Positions 17,451 through 31,034 are shown, counted from the first letter of the stretch. The stretch is 64,000 bases of DNA from Cronobacter dublinensis subsp. dublinensis LMG 23823 (GCF_001277235.1 NZ_CP012266.1:3348001-3412000), one strand, 5' to 3'. The notes: generated by a model not told the origin, from the letters alone. Numbers and translations are program-made.

Positions 17451-19247
17451 ATGACCAAAAAAACCAGCGACTTCTTTGTAGAACGACTCAAAGCGTGGGG
17501 CGTCACCCGCATTTATGGCTACCCGGGCGACGGGATTAACGGCGTGCTTGGGGCCCTCCAGCGCGCCGACAAGGCGGGCGACGGCATTGAATTTATCCAG
17601 GTACGCCATGAAGAGATGGCGGCGTTTATGGCCTGCGCCCATGCGAAGTTCACCGGCGAGCCGGGCGTTTGCCTGTCGACCGGCGGACCGGGCGCCACGC
17701 ATTTACTGACCGGCCTGTATGACGCGCGCATGGACCATGTACCGGTCATCGCCATCGCGGGCCAGGCGGAGGTGACCGCACGCGGCGCGAACTATCAGCA
17801 GGAGCTGAATCTCGATCGCGTATTTAGCGATGTGGCGAGCTTTATTCAGGAGGCGGCCACGCCCGCGCAGCTGCGCCATCTGGTGGACAGGGGCGTGCGG
17901 ATCGCGAAAGCGAATAATGGCGTGACGGTGCTGATACTGCCGAAAGATGTGCAGGATGAACCGTGGCAGGAGCCGCAGCACGCGCACGGCTTTACGCATT
18001 CCGGGCCGGGCTATCAGCGCCCCCATGTTATTCCTCATCAGTACGATCTCCAGCGCGCCGCGGATATCCTTAACGACGGTAAAAAAGTCGCGATCCTGAT
18101 TGGCGCCGGGGCCCGTGAAGCCGCAGTAGAGGTGGTACAGGCGGCGAATCTGCTTGGCGCGGGCGTGGCCAAAGCCCTGCTCGGCAAAGATGTGCTGCCG
18201 GATGACGCGCCCTTTGTCACCGGGTGTATCGGCCTGCTCGGCACCGAGCCGTCGTGGGATCTGATGCAGGGGTGCGATACGCTCCTGATGATTGGCACCG
18301 GCTTCCCGTGGACGGAATTCCTGCCCAAAGAAGGCCAGGCGCGGGCGGTGCAAATCGATGTGGATGCCTCGATGCTTGGCCTGCGTTACCCGACCGAAGT
18401 GAACCTGCACGGCGACGCGGCGAGTACCTTACAGGCGCTGCTGCCGCTGCTCAGGCGTAAAGAAGACCGCCACTGGCAGGAGAAGATTGCGGTTTCCGTG
18501 CAGGCGTGGTGGGAGAAAATGGAAGAGCGGGCGATGGCGAAAGCAAACCCGGTCAACCCGCAGCGCGTGGTGTGGGAGATGTCGCCGCTGCTGCCCGATA
18601 ACGCCATCGTGACATCAGACTCCGGCTCCTGCGCTAACTGGTTCGCGCGCGATTTCCGTATCAAACAGGGGCAACGGGCGTCACTTTCCGGTGGTCTCGC
18701 CTGTATGGGCGCCGCCGTGCCGTATGCGATTGCCGCGAAATTCGCGTTCCCGGAAAAACCCGTGGTGGCCCTGGTCGGCGACGGCGCGATGCAGATGAAT
18801 AATATGGCGGAGCTGATTACTATTCAGAAATACTGGCAGCAGTGGTCCGATCCGCGATTGATCGTCTGTGTGTTTAACAATCAGGATCTGAATCAGGTCA
18901 CCTGGGAGCAGCGGATCATGGAAGGCAACCCGCGCTTCGCCGCGACGCAGGATGTTCCGGATGTGCCTTACGCGCAGTTTGCCGAGTCTCTTGGGTTAAA
19001 AGGCATTTATGTGGACGATCCGCAACGGCTACAGACCGCGTGGCAGGAAGCGCTGACTGCTGACCGCCCGGTGGTGCTGGAGGTGAAAACCGATCCGGAA
19101 GTGGCACCGCTGCCACCGCACATCCGTTTCGCGCAGGCCAAAGGGTTTATGTCATCCATGGCGAAAGGCGATGGCGGAGCAGGCAAAGTACTCGCTGATA
19201 CTGCTCATCAGGTGCTAAGCACCGTCCTGCCCGGCAAGAAAGCGTAA
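17451..19247 (+). CDS. Thiamine-diphosphate enzyme, PoxB/acetolactate-synthase-like (probable pyruvate oxidase type)
   Basis: A 598-residue member of the pyruvate oxidase/acetohydroxyacid synthase family; the substrate is unproven. The ATG at 17451 has GAGG 8 bases upstream. The N-terminal Pyr domain has the catalytic glutamate in QVRHEEMAAFMACAHAKFTG. The middle domain (190-330) holds IGAGAREAAVEVVQAANLL. The C-terminal PP domain has the ThDP/Mg motif beginning GDGAMQMNN and reaching Asn-Asn-Gln-Asp. It lacks the obvious C-terminal lipid-binding helix of E. coli PoxB, ending ADTAHQVLSTVLPGKKA. Similar genes in other bacteria are annotated only as 'thiamine pyrophosphate-requiring protein'. 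Confidence 0.85.
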   Translation: MTKKTSDFFVERLKAWGVTRIYGYPGDGINGVLGALQRADKAGDGIEFIQVRHEEMAAFMACAHAKFTGEPGVCLSTGGPGATHLLTGLYDARMDHVPVIAIAGQAEVTARGANYQQELNLDRVFSDVASFIQEAATPAQLRHLVDRGVRIAKANNGVTVLILPKDVQDEPWQEPQHAHGFTHSGPGYQRPHVIPHQYDLQRAADILNDGKKVAILIGAGAREAAVEVVQAANLLGAGVAKALLGKDVLPDDAPFVTGCIGLLGTEPSWDLMQGCDTLLMIGTGFPWTEFLPKEGQARAVQIDVDASMLGLRYPTEVNLHGDAASTLQALLPLLRRKEDRHWQEKIAVSVQAWWEKMEERAMAKANPVNPQRVVWEMSPLLPDNAIVTSDSGSCANWFARDFRIKQGQRASLSGGLACMGAAVPYAIAAKFAFPEKPVVALVGDGAMQMNNMAELITIQKYWQQWSDPRLIVCVFNNQDLNQVTWEQRIMEGNPRFAATQDVPDVPYAQFAESLGLKGIYVDDPQRLQTAWQEALTADRPVVLEVKTDPEVAPLPPHIRFAQAKGFMSSMAKGDGGAGKVLADTAHQVLSTVLPGKKA

Positions 19248-19253
19248 CGAGAC

Positions 19254-19282
19254 GGCTCCTCAGCTCGCTGGGGAGCCTTCTG
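19254..19282 (+). terminator. Hairpin terminator after the TPP enzyme
   Basis: GGCTCCTCAGC-TCG-CTGGGGAGCC stem (19254-19277) followed by TTCTGT. The U-tract is weak. It lies between two convergent genes and could act on both. Confidence 0.6.
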
Positions 19283-19285
19283 TCA

Positions 19286-19753
19286 TTACTTACGCAGTAA
19301 CTTTTGCAGCCGACGCTGCTGCCATTGCGCAATCCACTCACGCAGTAAAAACAAGCGAATCCCTTTCATCAGTAATAACGCACCCCAGATAGCAATGACC
19401 CACAGTGACCAGTGGCTTTGCGGCGCGGTATAACGGTTCAACAGGAAAAGCGCCCCGCAAACGATAAGCGCAGTGGTAAGGCTGCGGTAAAAAAGGCGTT
19501 CTTCATCAAGCCGCTGGCGTGCAAGCGTAATGGCGTCATCCAGTGGGCCTGCAGCATTAAGCGGCTCGCCAGTCAGCGCTTCAATACGCGTTTCAAAAAC
19601 GGCGGCGAGCGCGCTTAAGGTTTCGAGCGACGGCGGCTCGCCTTTCTCAATGCGCTGAATGGTGCGGACGCTGACCGAGGCGAGTTCGGCCAGTTGCTCC
19701 TGTGACCAGGCGCGGGCGAGCCGAAGCGAGCGAATACGATTTTCCATCTGCAT
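19286..19753 (-). CDS. Helix-turn-helix XRE-family regulator with a two-TM (2TM) domain
   Basis: Probable membrane-tethered transcription regulator; its target is unknown. The ATG at 19753 with AAGG 8 bases upstream gives 155 residues; a second ATG two codons later is possible. Residues 6-60 form a Cro/C1-type helix-turn-helix (LRLARAWSQEQLAELASVSV, then RTIQRIEKG). Hydrophobic helices lie at about 91-107 and 115-135 with a short WSLW linker, and the tail is basic (QWQQRRLQKLLRK). The long upstream open frame (to 20092) is not family-like and was not used. Convergent with the TPP enzyme, which it might regulate (inference only). Confidence 0.75.
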   Translation of the reverse strand: MQMENRIRSLRLARAWSQEQLAELASVSVRTIQRIEKGEPPSLETLSALAAVFETRIEALTGEPLNAAGPLDDAITLARQRLDEERLFYRSLTTALIVCGALFLLNRYTAPQSHWSLWVIAIWGALLLMKGIRLFLLREWIAQWQQRRLQKLLRK

Positions 19754-19827
19754 ATCTGTAACCTTCTGTCTGAGGAAATGTGATGAACAGTATTGCGCGC
19801 TGAACGCTGTGGCCGCCACGACACGGC

Positions 19828-19860
19828 CCCGACAGCGACCTGACAGCGACCTGACAGCGT
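19828..19860 (-). repeat. Three 11-bp direct repeats upstream of the HTH gene
   Basis: On the minus strand, three head-to-tail copies of [A/T]CGCTGTC[A/G]GG occupy 19860-19850, 19849-19839 and 19838-19828, the last with one change. The period is one helical turn. They lie 75-107 bases upstream of the HTH start. The rest of 19754-20150 shows no gene or RNA that I can support. Confidence 0.6.
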
Positions 19861-20149
19861 GGCGACAGGCGGCTGACGCGGCCTCAGGGCTTACTAATGA
19901 GTAAGAGCAGGATAGGCGGTGATAAAGTGTGGGGCAAGTGTGGCTAAGCCTGGTGGTATGAAGAAGAGGGAAAGCGTGCAGGGTGTACGAAAGAAAATGC
20001 AATATAAAACGTAGTCTCGCGCGTAAGCCGGGGAGACAAAAGCGGGGATGGTGATCCTTACGTCGGGTAGATGGAATATGCAGTGCGGGCATAGTGCGGT
20101 GGGTTGTTGAGGGGGGAAAAGGCGGGGCTGATGCTGTTGTCTGGTACGC

Positions 20150-20185
20150 TTAAAAGCAAAAACCCCTCAGCATCGCTGAGGGGTT
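20150..20185 (-). terminator. Terminator of the rRNA operon
   Basis: Perfect stem AACCCCTCAGC-ATC-GCTGAGGGGTT (20161-20185), followed on the minus strand by TTTTTGCTTTT. It begins 10 bases past the 5S gene. Confidence 0.93.
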
Positions 20186-20194
20186 CTTTATTTG

Positions 20195-20314
20195 ATGCCT
20201 GGCAGTTCCCTACTCTCGCATGGGGAGACCCCACACTACCATCGGCGCTACGGCGTTTCACTTCTGAGTTCGGCATGGGGTCAGGTGGGACCACCGCGCT
20301 ACAGCCGCCAGGCA
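20195..20314 (-). rRNA. rrf: 5S ribosomal RNA
   Basis: 120 bases, starting TGCCTGGCGGCTGTAGCG and ending in the complementary CTGCCAGGCAT. It has the universal enterobacterial 5S sequence, with 88 bases of spacer after 23S. Confidence 0.98.
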
Positions 20315-20402
20315 AATTCTGTCCGTCCACCGCTTACGCCATGAACGTTTATCCGTCACAAGCTGAATTGTCTCTCAACACGCCAGACTTCTTTGGCGTT
20401 GT

Positions 20403-23306
<2,904 letters not shown>

Positions 23307-23422
23307 TCACAACCCGAAGAAGTCTTCGTGCTGCGAGTTTGAGAGACTCTGACACACCGCGCATTCCTTATTTACGGAAGAATGCAACAGCGTGTCTGTT
23401 TCAATTTTCAGCTTGTTCCGGA

Positions 23423-23435
23423 TTGTTAAAGAGCA
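23423..23435 (-). promoter_or_regulatory. boxA antitermination site in the 16S-23S spacer
   Basis: The minus strand reads TGCTCTTTAACAA upstream of 23S. This is the NusB/S10 recruitment element of rRNA antitermination. Confidence 0.8.
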
Positions 23436-23475
23436 AATACTTCGCAGTATACTCAGGGAGTACACTCTGAAGTGA

Positions 23476-23551
23476 TGGTGGAGCTATGCGGGATCGAACC
23501 GCAGACCTCCTGCGTGCAAAGCAGGCGCTCTCCCAGCTGAGCTATAGCCCC
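23476..23551 (-). tRNA. alaT: tRNA-Ala (anticodon TGC)
   Basis: 76 bases, GGGGCTATAGCTCAGCTGGG ... with the anticodon loop CTTTGCACG and encoded 3' CCA. Identical in design to the E. coli rRNA spacer tRNA-Ala. Confidence 0.98.
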
Positions 23552-23585
23552 ATCGTAGTTAAACCTCTGCAACTCCGTGCGGAGT

Positions 23586-23662
<77 letters not shown>

Positions 23663-23731
23663 GTAGAGGTTTTGCTTCTTTACTTTCTATCAGACAATCT
23701 GTGTGAGCACTACGAGGTTGTATCTTGCAGG

Positions 23732-25274
<1,543 letters not shown>

Positions 25275-25410
25275 AAGTTTGATGCTCAAAGAATTAAACT
25301 GTTAGTTCGTAATGAATTAACTGTTGTTCACTTGAGACTTGATAATCATTTATCGTCCGAAGACGTTAAGATATCAGTGCCCCGAGTGCCCACACAGATT
25401 GTCTGATAAA

Positions 25411-25588
25411 TTGTTAAAGAGCGGTGCGACAAGGCCTTCAGCCTGCTGTCGCGAGGTGGCGTATATTACGCTTTCCTCTTTCAGAGTCAAGCGTTTATTT
25501 TCGCTTTCGTCTGCCTGACGGGCCGGTTTGTTTGACGTTGTGCCGTGTCAGTGGAGGCGCATTATAGGGAGTTCTTCGCGCCTGACAA
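25411..25588 (-). promoter_or_regulatory. rRNA operon promoters P1 and P2 with leader boxA
   Basis: P1 has TTGTCA (25588-25583), a 16-base spacer and TATAAT (25566-25561). The GC-rich discriminator GCGCC after the -10 is typical of stringent control. P2 has TTGACT (25490-25485), a 16-base spacer and TAATAT (25468-25463). The leader carries boxA GCTCTTTAACAA (25422-25411). The space up to 16S (25275-25410) is the processed leader. Confidence 0.9.
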
Positions 25589-25670
25589 CCCCTAATTTGA
25601 AAAAAGTTTCTAAGCGTTCATTTTCCAGGCAATGCGCCTGAAGAACGACCATCGTCGCCTGGTTTATAAA

Positions 25671-25696
25671 CAAAAACGAGCCCCACAGGGCCCGTT
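25671..25696 (-). terminator. Terminator of clpB
   Basis: The minus-strand RNA stem ACGGGCCC-TGTG-GGGCTCGT (one G-U pair) is followed by TTTTTG. It lies between clpB and the rRNA promoters. Confidence 0.8.
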
Positions 25697-25712
25697 TTTT
25701 AGTTTTTGCGAG

Positions 25713-28286
25713 TTACTGCACAGCAACGATGCGGTTATCACGCACAACCAGCTCGATAGTTTTACCGGGCACCAGCTCTCCGGAAAGGATTTGCTGTGCC
25801 AGCGGGTTCTCAATCTGCTGTTGAATAGCGCGTTTCAGCGGACGCGCGCCATATACCGGGTCGTAGCCGTTCTCGCCAAGCAGTTGCAACGCCTCATCCG
25901 AGATACGCACCGCATAGCCGCGATCTTCCAGACGCTGGTATAGCCGCTGCAGCTGGATCTGCGCAATAGAAGCAATATGCTGCTGCCCCAGCGGGTGGAA
26001 TACCACGACTTCATCAATACGGTTAATGAATTCCGGACGGAAGCTCTGCCCCACCACGCCCATCACCAGCTCTTTCATGCTGGCATAATCCAGCGCGCCG
26101 AAACGCTCCTGAATCAGGTCGGAGCCAAGGTTAGACGTCATGATCACCACCGTATTGCGGAAATCGACGGTTCTCCCCTGCCCGTCCGTCAGGCGTCCGT
26201 CGTCGAGCACCTGCAGCAGAATGTTGAACACATCCGGATGCGCTTTCTCGACTTCATCAAGCAGGATCACCGAGTAGGGACGACGGCGAACCGCTTCGGT
26301 CAAATAACCGCCCTCTTCATAACCGACATATCCCGGAGGCGCGCCCACCAGGCGAGACACCGAGTGTTTTTCCATAAACTCGGACATATCGATACGCACC
26401 ATCGCATCGTCGCTGTCGAACATAAAATTAGCCAGCGCTTTACAGAGCTCCGTTTTACCGACACCAGTCGGCCCGAGGAACAGGAACGAACCGATAGGCC
26501 GGTTAGGATCAGAAAGCCCGGCGCGGCTGCGGCGAATCGCGTTCGACACCGCCTCGACCGCTTCATCCTGGCCAATGACGCGCTGATGTAAATCCTGCTC
26601 CATACGCAGCAGCTTATCGCGCTCGCTTTCCATCATGCGAGAGACCGGAATACCGGTCCAGCGCGCCAGCACTTCGGCGATTTCCGCATCGGTGACTTTA
26701 TTACGCAGCAGACGCATCGTTTTGCCTTCCGACTGCGTGGCGGCGGCGAGCTGTTTCTCAAGCTCCGGGATTTTCCCGTACTGAAGTTCCGACATCCGGG
26801 CCAGATCGCCTACGCGTCGCGCCTGCTCAATAGCGATTTTCGCCTGCTCAAGCTCGGCTTTAATGGTCTGCGTTCCGGAGAGCGACGCTTTCTCCGCTTT
26901 CCACTCTTCTTCAAGCGTAGAATACTGGCGCTCTTTATCGTTCAGCTCATCATTCAACATATCGAGGCGCTTTTTACTGGCCTCGTCCGACTCTTTCATC
27001 AGCGCCTGCTGTTCCAGCTTAAGCTGGATGATGCGGCGTTCGAGACGGTCGAGCTCTTCCGGCTTCGAGTCGATTTGCATACGAATACTCGACGCGGCCT
27101 CATCAATCAGGTCGATGGCTTTGTCCGGCAACTGGCGGTCGGCAATATAACGGTGCGAGAGCGTAGCCGCCGCGACAATCGCCGGGTCAGTAATCTGCAC
27201 ATGGTGATGCAGCTCGTAACGCTCTTTCAGGCCACGCAGGATGGCGATGGTATCTTCCACCGACGGCTGGGCCACAAACACTTTCTGGAAACGGCGTTCC
27301 AGCGCCGCGTCTTTTTCAATGTACTGACGATATTCATCCAGCGTCGTGGCGCCCACGCAGTGCAGTTCACCGCGCGCCAGCGCAGGCTTCAGCATGTTGC
27401 CTGCATCCATTGCGCCATCCGCCTTACCGGCACCCACCATGGTGTGCAGTTCATCGATAAACAGAATGACGTTGCCTTCCTGTTTCGAGAGATCGTTCAG
27501 CACGCCTTTCAGACGCTCTTCAAATTCGCCGCGGTATTTCGCGCCTGCCACCAGCGCGCCCATGTCCAGCGCCAGTACGCGGCGCCCTTTCAGCCCTTCC
27601 GGCACTTCGCCGTTAACGATGCGCTGGGCGAGCCCTTCAACAATGGCGGTTTTACCGACGCCAGGCTCACCAATCAGTACCGGGTTATTTTTGGTACGAC
27701 GCTGCAGCACCTGAATGGTGCGGCGGATTTCTTCATCACGGCCTATTACCGGATCCAGCTTGCCCTGTTCGGCACGCTCGGTCAGATCGACGGTATATTT
27801 TTTCAGTGCCTGCCGCTGATCTTCGGCGCCCTGATCGTTCACGCTTTCGCCTCCGCGCATATTGTCAATTGCCTGTGTGACGTTCGCCGTCGTGGCGCCC
27901 GCGGCTTTGAGGAGATCCGCAAGCGTACCGCGCGACTCCAGCGCCGCCAGCACAAACAGCTCTGAGGAAATAAAGTTGTCGCCCCGTTTCTGCGCCAGCT
28001 TGTCGCAGAGGTTGAGCGCGCGCACCAGATCCTGCGATGGCTGAACATCGCCGCCGGTGCCTTCCACCTGCGGCAGACGGCTCAGGGCCTGATCGAGGTC
28101 AGTGCGTAACTTCCCGGCATTAACGCCCGCAGACGTCAGCAACGGGCGAACGGAGCCGCCTTCCTGATTTAACAGAGCGCTCATGAGGTGCAGGGGTTCG
28201 ATAAACTGATTGTCGTGCCCCAGTGCGAGAGACTGGGCATCGGCGAGAGCAAGCTGGAATTTATTGGTAAGACGATCCAGACGCAT
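25713..28286 (-). CDS. clpB: ClpB, disaggregase AAA+ chaperone
   Basis: Hexameric ATPase that, with DnaK, pulls polypeptides out of aggregates after heat shock. The ATG at 28286 (MRLDRLTNKFQLALADAQS) after GGGAGGAG gives 857 residues, as in E. coli. The N-terminal Clp repeat domain covers 1-145, followed by nucleotide-binding domain 1 with GEPGVGKT and LFIDELHTMVGAG. The coiled-coil M domain lies at about 410-520, then domain 2 with GPTGVGKT and the pore loop GYVGYEEGG. There is no ClpP-binding IGL/F loop, as expected for ClpB. A sigma-32 promoter lies upstream. Confidence 0.97.
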   Translation of the reverse strand: MRLDRLTNKFQLALADAQSLALGHDNQFIEPLHLMSALLNQEGGSVRPLLTSAGVNAGKLRTDLDQALSRLPQVEGTGGDVQPSQDLVRALNLCDKLAQKRGDNFISSELFVLAALESRGTLADLLKAAGATTANVTQAIDNMRGGESVNDQGAEDQRQALKKYTVDLTERAEQGKLDPVIGRDEEIRRTIQVLQRRTKNNPVLIGEPGVGKTAIVEGLAQRIVNGEVPEGLKGRRVLALDMGALVAGAKYRGEFEERLKGVLNDLSKQEGNVILFIDELHTMVGAGKADGAMDAGNMLKPALARGELHCVGATTLDEYRQYIEKDAALERRFQKVFVAQPSVEDTIAILRGLKERYELHHHVQITDPAIVAAATLSHRYIADRQLPDKAIDLIDEAASSIRMQIDSKPEELDRLERRIIQLKLEQQALMKESDEASKKRLDMLNDELNDKERQYSTLEEEWKAEKASLSGTQTIKAELEQAKIAIEQARRVGDLARMSELQYGKIPELEKQLAAATQSEGKTMRLLRNKVTDAEIAEVLARWTGIPVSRMMESERDKLLRMEQDLHQRVIGQDEAVEAVSNAIRRSRAGLSDPNRPIGSFLFLGPTGVGKTELCKALANFMFDSDDAMVRIDMSEFMEKHSVSRLVGAPPGYVGYEEGGYLTEAVRRRPYSVILLDEVEKAHPDVFNILLQVLDDGRLTDGQGRTVDFRNTVVIMTSNLGSDLIQERFGALDYASMKELVMGVVGQSFRPEFINRIDEVVVFHPLGQQHIASIAQIQLQRLYQRLEDRGYAVRISDEALQLLGENGYDPVYGARPLKRAIQQQIENPLAQQILSGELVPGKTIELVVRDNRIVAVQ

Positions 28287-28323
28287 AACTCCTCCCATAA
28301 CAGGTCAAAATTGCTACTGGAGA

Positions 28324-28354
28324 TTAAATGAGGTCATCCCTCAATTATTCAAGG
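28324..28354 (-). promoter_or_regulatory. Sigma-32 heat-shock promoter of clpB
   Basis: CCTTGAA (28354-28348) and CTCATTTA (28332-28325) on the minus strand, with a 15-base spacer. This fits the sigma-32 pattern and matches the known E. coli clpB promoter as I remember it. Confidence 0.85.
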
Positions 28355-28415
28355 TGAATGACCTGAATAATGTGGAGCGTCCGTTACGCGTACTGGATCG
28401 TCTTGATTCAGTAGG

Positions 28416-29144
28416 TTATATCAGCCAAATGAAACTTGCCATACGACCTGTGGTTCCGTCGCGGCGATAAGAGAAGAAATCGTGGCTTTCACTGTGCGTG
28501 CAGCGCTCTGCGCCATAAACAGCGGTGACGCCAACGCTCGCCAGACGCTGGCGCGCAAGAAGGTAAATATCGGCGAGATATTTCTCACCGTGCGGGCGAA
28601 AGGCCTCCGCGGCCGCGGCATCTTTGGCGATAAAAGCGTCGCGCACTTCGGGGCCGACTTCAAAGGCCTGCGGGCCGATGGCCGGGCCAAGCCAGGCCTG
28701 AATGGTCGCAGGCGCCGCCTCAAAACAACTGACCGTCTCTTCAAGCACGCCTTCACAAAGGCCGCGCCATCCCGCATGCGCCGCCGCCACTTCGCGGCCA
28801 GCCGTATCGCAAAACAGCACCGGCAGGCAGTCGGCAGTCATCACCGCGCACACCGTGCCGCGCTCGCGGGTATAGGAGGCATCGGCACGCTTCGAGGCAT
28901 AAGGGCCGCCGGTAAGATGCAGCACCTCTTTACCGTGAACCTGCTCAAGCCAGACGGGCGCTCCAGGGAAATTCGCCGCCTGGTAAAAACGGCGACGGTT
29001 TTCTTCCACATGTTCCGGATTATCCCCGCAGTGCGCGCCCAGGTTTAAGGCATCGTAAGGCGGCAGGCTGACGCCGCCGTGGCGGGTAGAGCTACAGGCC
29101 GCGACGCCCGGAGGCAACGGCCACTGCGGAGTAATCAGTTTCAT
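28416..29144 (-). CDS. pgeF: Peptidoglycan editing factor PgeF (YfiH), laccase-domain protein
   Basis: Multicopper-oxidase-like (DUF152) fold protein that keeps L-serine out of the peptidoglycan stem by removing wrongly made UDP-MurNAc-L-Ser. The product is 242 residues. The conserved metal-site pieces are STRHGGVS, MTADCLPVLFCD and AAAHAGWRGLCEGV, the last with the His and Cys ligands of the family. The start codon overlaps the rluD stop (ATGA), so the pair rluD-pgeF is translationally coupled, as in E. coli. Confidence 0.93.
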   Translation of the reverse strand: MKLITPQWPLPPGVAACSSTRHGGVSLPPYDALNLGAHCGDNPEHVEENRRRFYQAANFPGAPVWLEQVHGKEVLHLTGGPYASKRADASYTRERGTVCAVMTADCLPVLFCDTAGREVAAAHAGWRGLCEGVLEETVSCFEAAPATIQAWLGPAIGPQAFEVGPEVRDAFIAKDAAAAEAFRPHGEKYLADIYLLARQRLASVGVTAVYGAERCTHSESHDFFSYRRDGTTGRMASFIWLI

Positions 29145-30121
29145 AACCAGTCCACGTCGTCTTTATGGGCTTCGAAATCGGCGCGCAGCGCATCGATTAA
29201 GTCGATCATATCCTGCGGGATAGGCGCGTGCCATTCCATCATCACGCCGCTAATGGGGTGATAGAGGCGCAGCATCGTTGCGTGCAGCGCCTGACGGTCG
29301 AATTGACGCAGCGCCTGGATAAACGCCTCGCTTGCGCCTTTCGGCGGGCGCGGGCGTCCGCCATAGAGCTGATCGCCCACCAGCGGATGGGTAATATGCG
29401 CCATGTGTACGCGGATCTGGTGGGTACGGCCAGTTTCCAGACGCAGACGCAGGCGGGTGTGAATCCGAAAATGCTCCATGATGCGGTAATGCGTCACCGC
29501 CGGTTTACCCATCGGGTGAACCGACATATGGGTGCGCTTGGTCGGGTGGCGGCTGATAGGCTCGCTGACCGTACCGCCCGCCGTCATATGACCGATAGCG
29601 ACCGCCTCATATTCACGGGTGATTTCACGCAGCTGCAACGCCTCGACCAGACGCGTCTGCGCCGGAACGGTTTTCGCCACGACCATCAGACCCGTGGTGT
29701 CTTTATCCAGACGATGCACGATACCCGCGCGCGGCACGTCGGCAATCGGCGGATAATAGTGCAGCAGCGCGTTCAGCACGGTGCCGTCCGGGTTACCGGC
29801 ACCAGGATGTACGACGAAATCGCGCGGCTTATTAATGACGAGGATATCGTCATCTTCGTAGACGATATCCAGCGGGATATCCTGCGGTTCAAAGCGCGCT
29901 TCTTCTTCAATTTCAGCATTGATGGCGACACGTTCTCCACCCAACACTTTCTCTTTCGGCGTATCACACATCTGGCCGTTAACCAGTACGCGCTGGTCAA
30001 GGATCCATTCTTTTATGCGTGAACGTGAATAATCCGGGAACAATTCGGCCAAAGCCTGATCTAAGCGTTGACCGAGCTGTGACTCGGACACCGTTGCGGT
30101 GAGTTGTACTCGTTGTGCCAT
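29141..30121 (-). CDS. rluD: 23S rRNA pseudouridine(1911/1915/1917) synthase RluD
   Basis: Makes the three pseudouridines of helix 69 in 23S rRNA, needed for normal ribosome assembly and release. The product is 326 residues, as in E. coli. The N-terminal S4-like RNA-binding domain (about 15-80) is followed by the RluA-type catalytic domain, with catalytic Asp139 in HRLDKDTTGLMVVAK. Divergent from bamD and upstream partner of pgeF. Confidence 0.96.
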   Translation of the reverse strand: MAQRVQLTATVSESQLGQRLDQALAELFPDYSRSRIKEWILDQRVLVNGQMCDTPKEKVLGGERVAINAEIEEEARFEPQDIPLDIVYEDDDILVINKPRDFVVHPGAGNPDGTVLNALLHYYPPIADVPRAGIVHRLDKDTTGLMVVAKTVPAQTRLVEALQLREITREYEAVAIGHMTAGGTVSEPISRHPTKRTHMSVHPMGKPAVTHYRIMEHFRIHTRLRLRLETGRTHQIRVHMAHITHPLVGDQLYGGRPRPPKGASEAFIQALRQFDRQALHATMLRLYHPISGVMMEWHAPIPQDMIDLIDALRADFEAHKDDVDWL

Positions 30122-30250
30122 ATACAGCTTCTTCGTTAACGTTGGGTTTTACGGCTTTGCCGTTTAATATAGTGTGCTATTGTAGCTGGTCTTAATCGGG
30201 AGCTGGAACTGTGAAACTCCCGCATAACATCTGAGGAAAGTCAAAACGTC

Positions 30251-30988
30251 ATGACGCGCATGAAATATCTGGTGGCAGCCGCCACGTTGAGCCTGGCTTT
30301 GGCGGGCTGCTCCGGTTCTAAGGAAGAGGTGCCCGATAATCCGCCTTCAGAGATCTACGCGACTGCGCAGCAAAAGCTGCAGGACGGTAACTGGAAAGCG
30401 GCAATAACGCAACTGGAAGCGTTAGATAACCGTTATCCGTTTGGCCCATATTCTCAGCAGGTACAGCTGGATCTGATCTACGCCTATTATAAAAATGCCG
30501 ATCTGCCGCTGGCCCAGGCCGCTATTGACCGTTTCCTTCGCCTTAACCCGACGCATCCGAATATCGACTACGTCATTTACATGCGCGGCCTGACCAATAT
30601 GGCGCTCGACGACAGCGCGCTGCAGGGCTTCTTCGGCGTCGATCGTAGTGACCGCGACCCGCAACATGCGCGCGACGCGTTCCGCGACTTCTCGAAACTG
30701 GTGCGTGGCTACCCGCAGAGCCAGTATTCAACCGATGCGACCAAACGTCTGGTCTACCTGAAAGACCGTCTGTCCAAATATGAGCTTTCCGTTGCGCAAT
30801 ATTACACCAAACGCGGCGCGTGGGTGGCGGTGGTTAACCGTGTGGAAGGCATGCTGCGTGATTACCCGGATACCAAAGCAACCCGCGAAGGGCTGGGCCT
30901 GATGGAAAACGCTTATCGCGAGCTGCAGCTTAACGCGCAGGCCGATAAAGTAGCGAAAATCATCGCAGCTAATAACACCGGCGCCTGA
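30251..30988 (+). CDS. bamD: BamD, outer-membrane protein assembly factor lipoprotein
   Basis: Essential lipoprotein of the BAM complex that helps BamA insert beta-barrels. The product is 245 residues, as in E. coli. The signal peptide ends in the lipobox LAGC with Cys20 as lipidation site. Five TPR-like repeats follow (for example AQQKLQDGNWKAAITQLEAL and DLIYAYYKNADLPLAQAAID). A sigma-E-like element lies just upstream, but its spacing is off consensus, so I do not call it. A bidirectional terminator follows. Confidence 0.97.
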   Translation: MTRMKYLVAAATLSLALAGCSGSKEEVPDNPPSEIYATAQQKLQDGNWKAAITQLEALDNRYPFGPYSQQVQLDLIYAYYKNADLPLAQAAIDRFLRLNPTHPNIDYVIYMRGLTNMALDDSALQGFFGVDRSDRDPQHARDAFRDFSKLVRGYPQSQYSTDATKRLVYLKDRLSKYELSVAQYYTKRGAWVAVVNRVEGMLRDYPDTKATREGLGLMENAYRELQLNAQADKVAKIIAANNTGA

Positions 30989-31003
30989 TTGTCACTTCAG
31001 CGT

Positions 31004-31034
31004 AAAAAGCCAGCCCGGTGGGCTGGCTTTTTTT
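31004..31034 (+). terminator. Bidirectional terminator between bamD and the LprI-like gene
   Basis: AGCCAGCCC-GGT-GGGCTGGCT stem with an A-run before it and a T-run after it. It can serve both convergent genes. Confidence 0.9.

Noticed and set aside
19754..20092. Longer N-terminus for the HTH gene (open frame to 20092)
   Set aside because: The translation is unlike the family, and a ribosome site supports the ATG at 19753.
30210..30240. Sigma-E promoter for bamD (GGAACT ... TCTGA)
   Set aside because: The spacer between the two elements is 18 rather than 16 bases and the start site would fall about 20 bases from the ATG; too uncertain to call.
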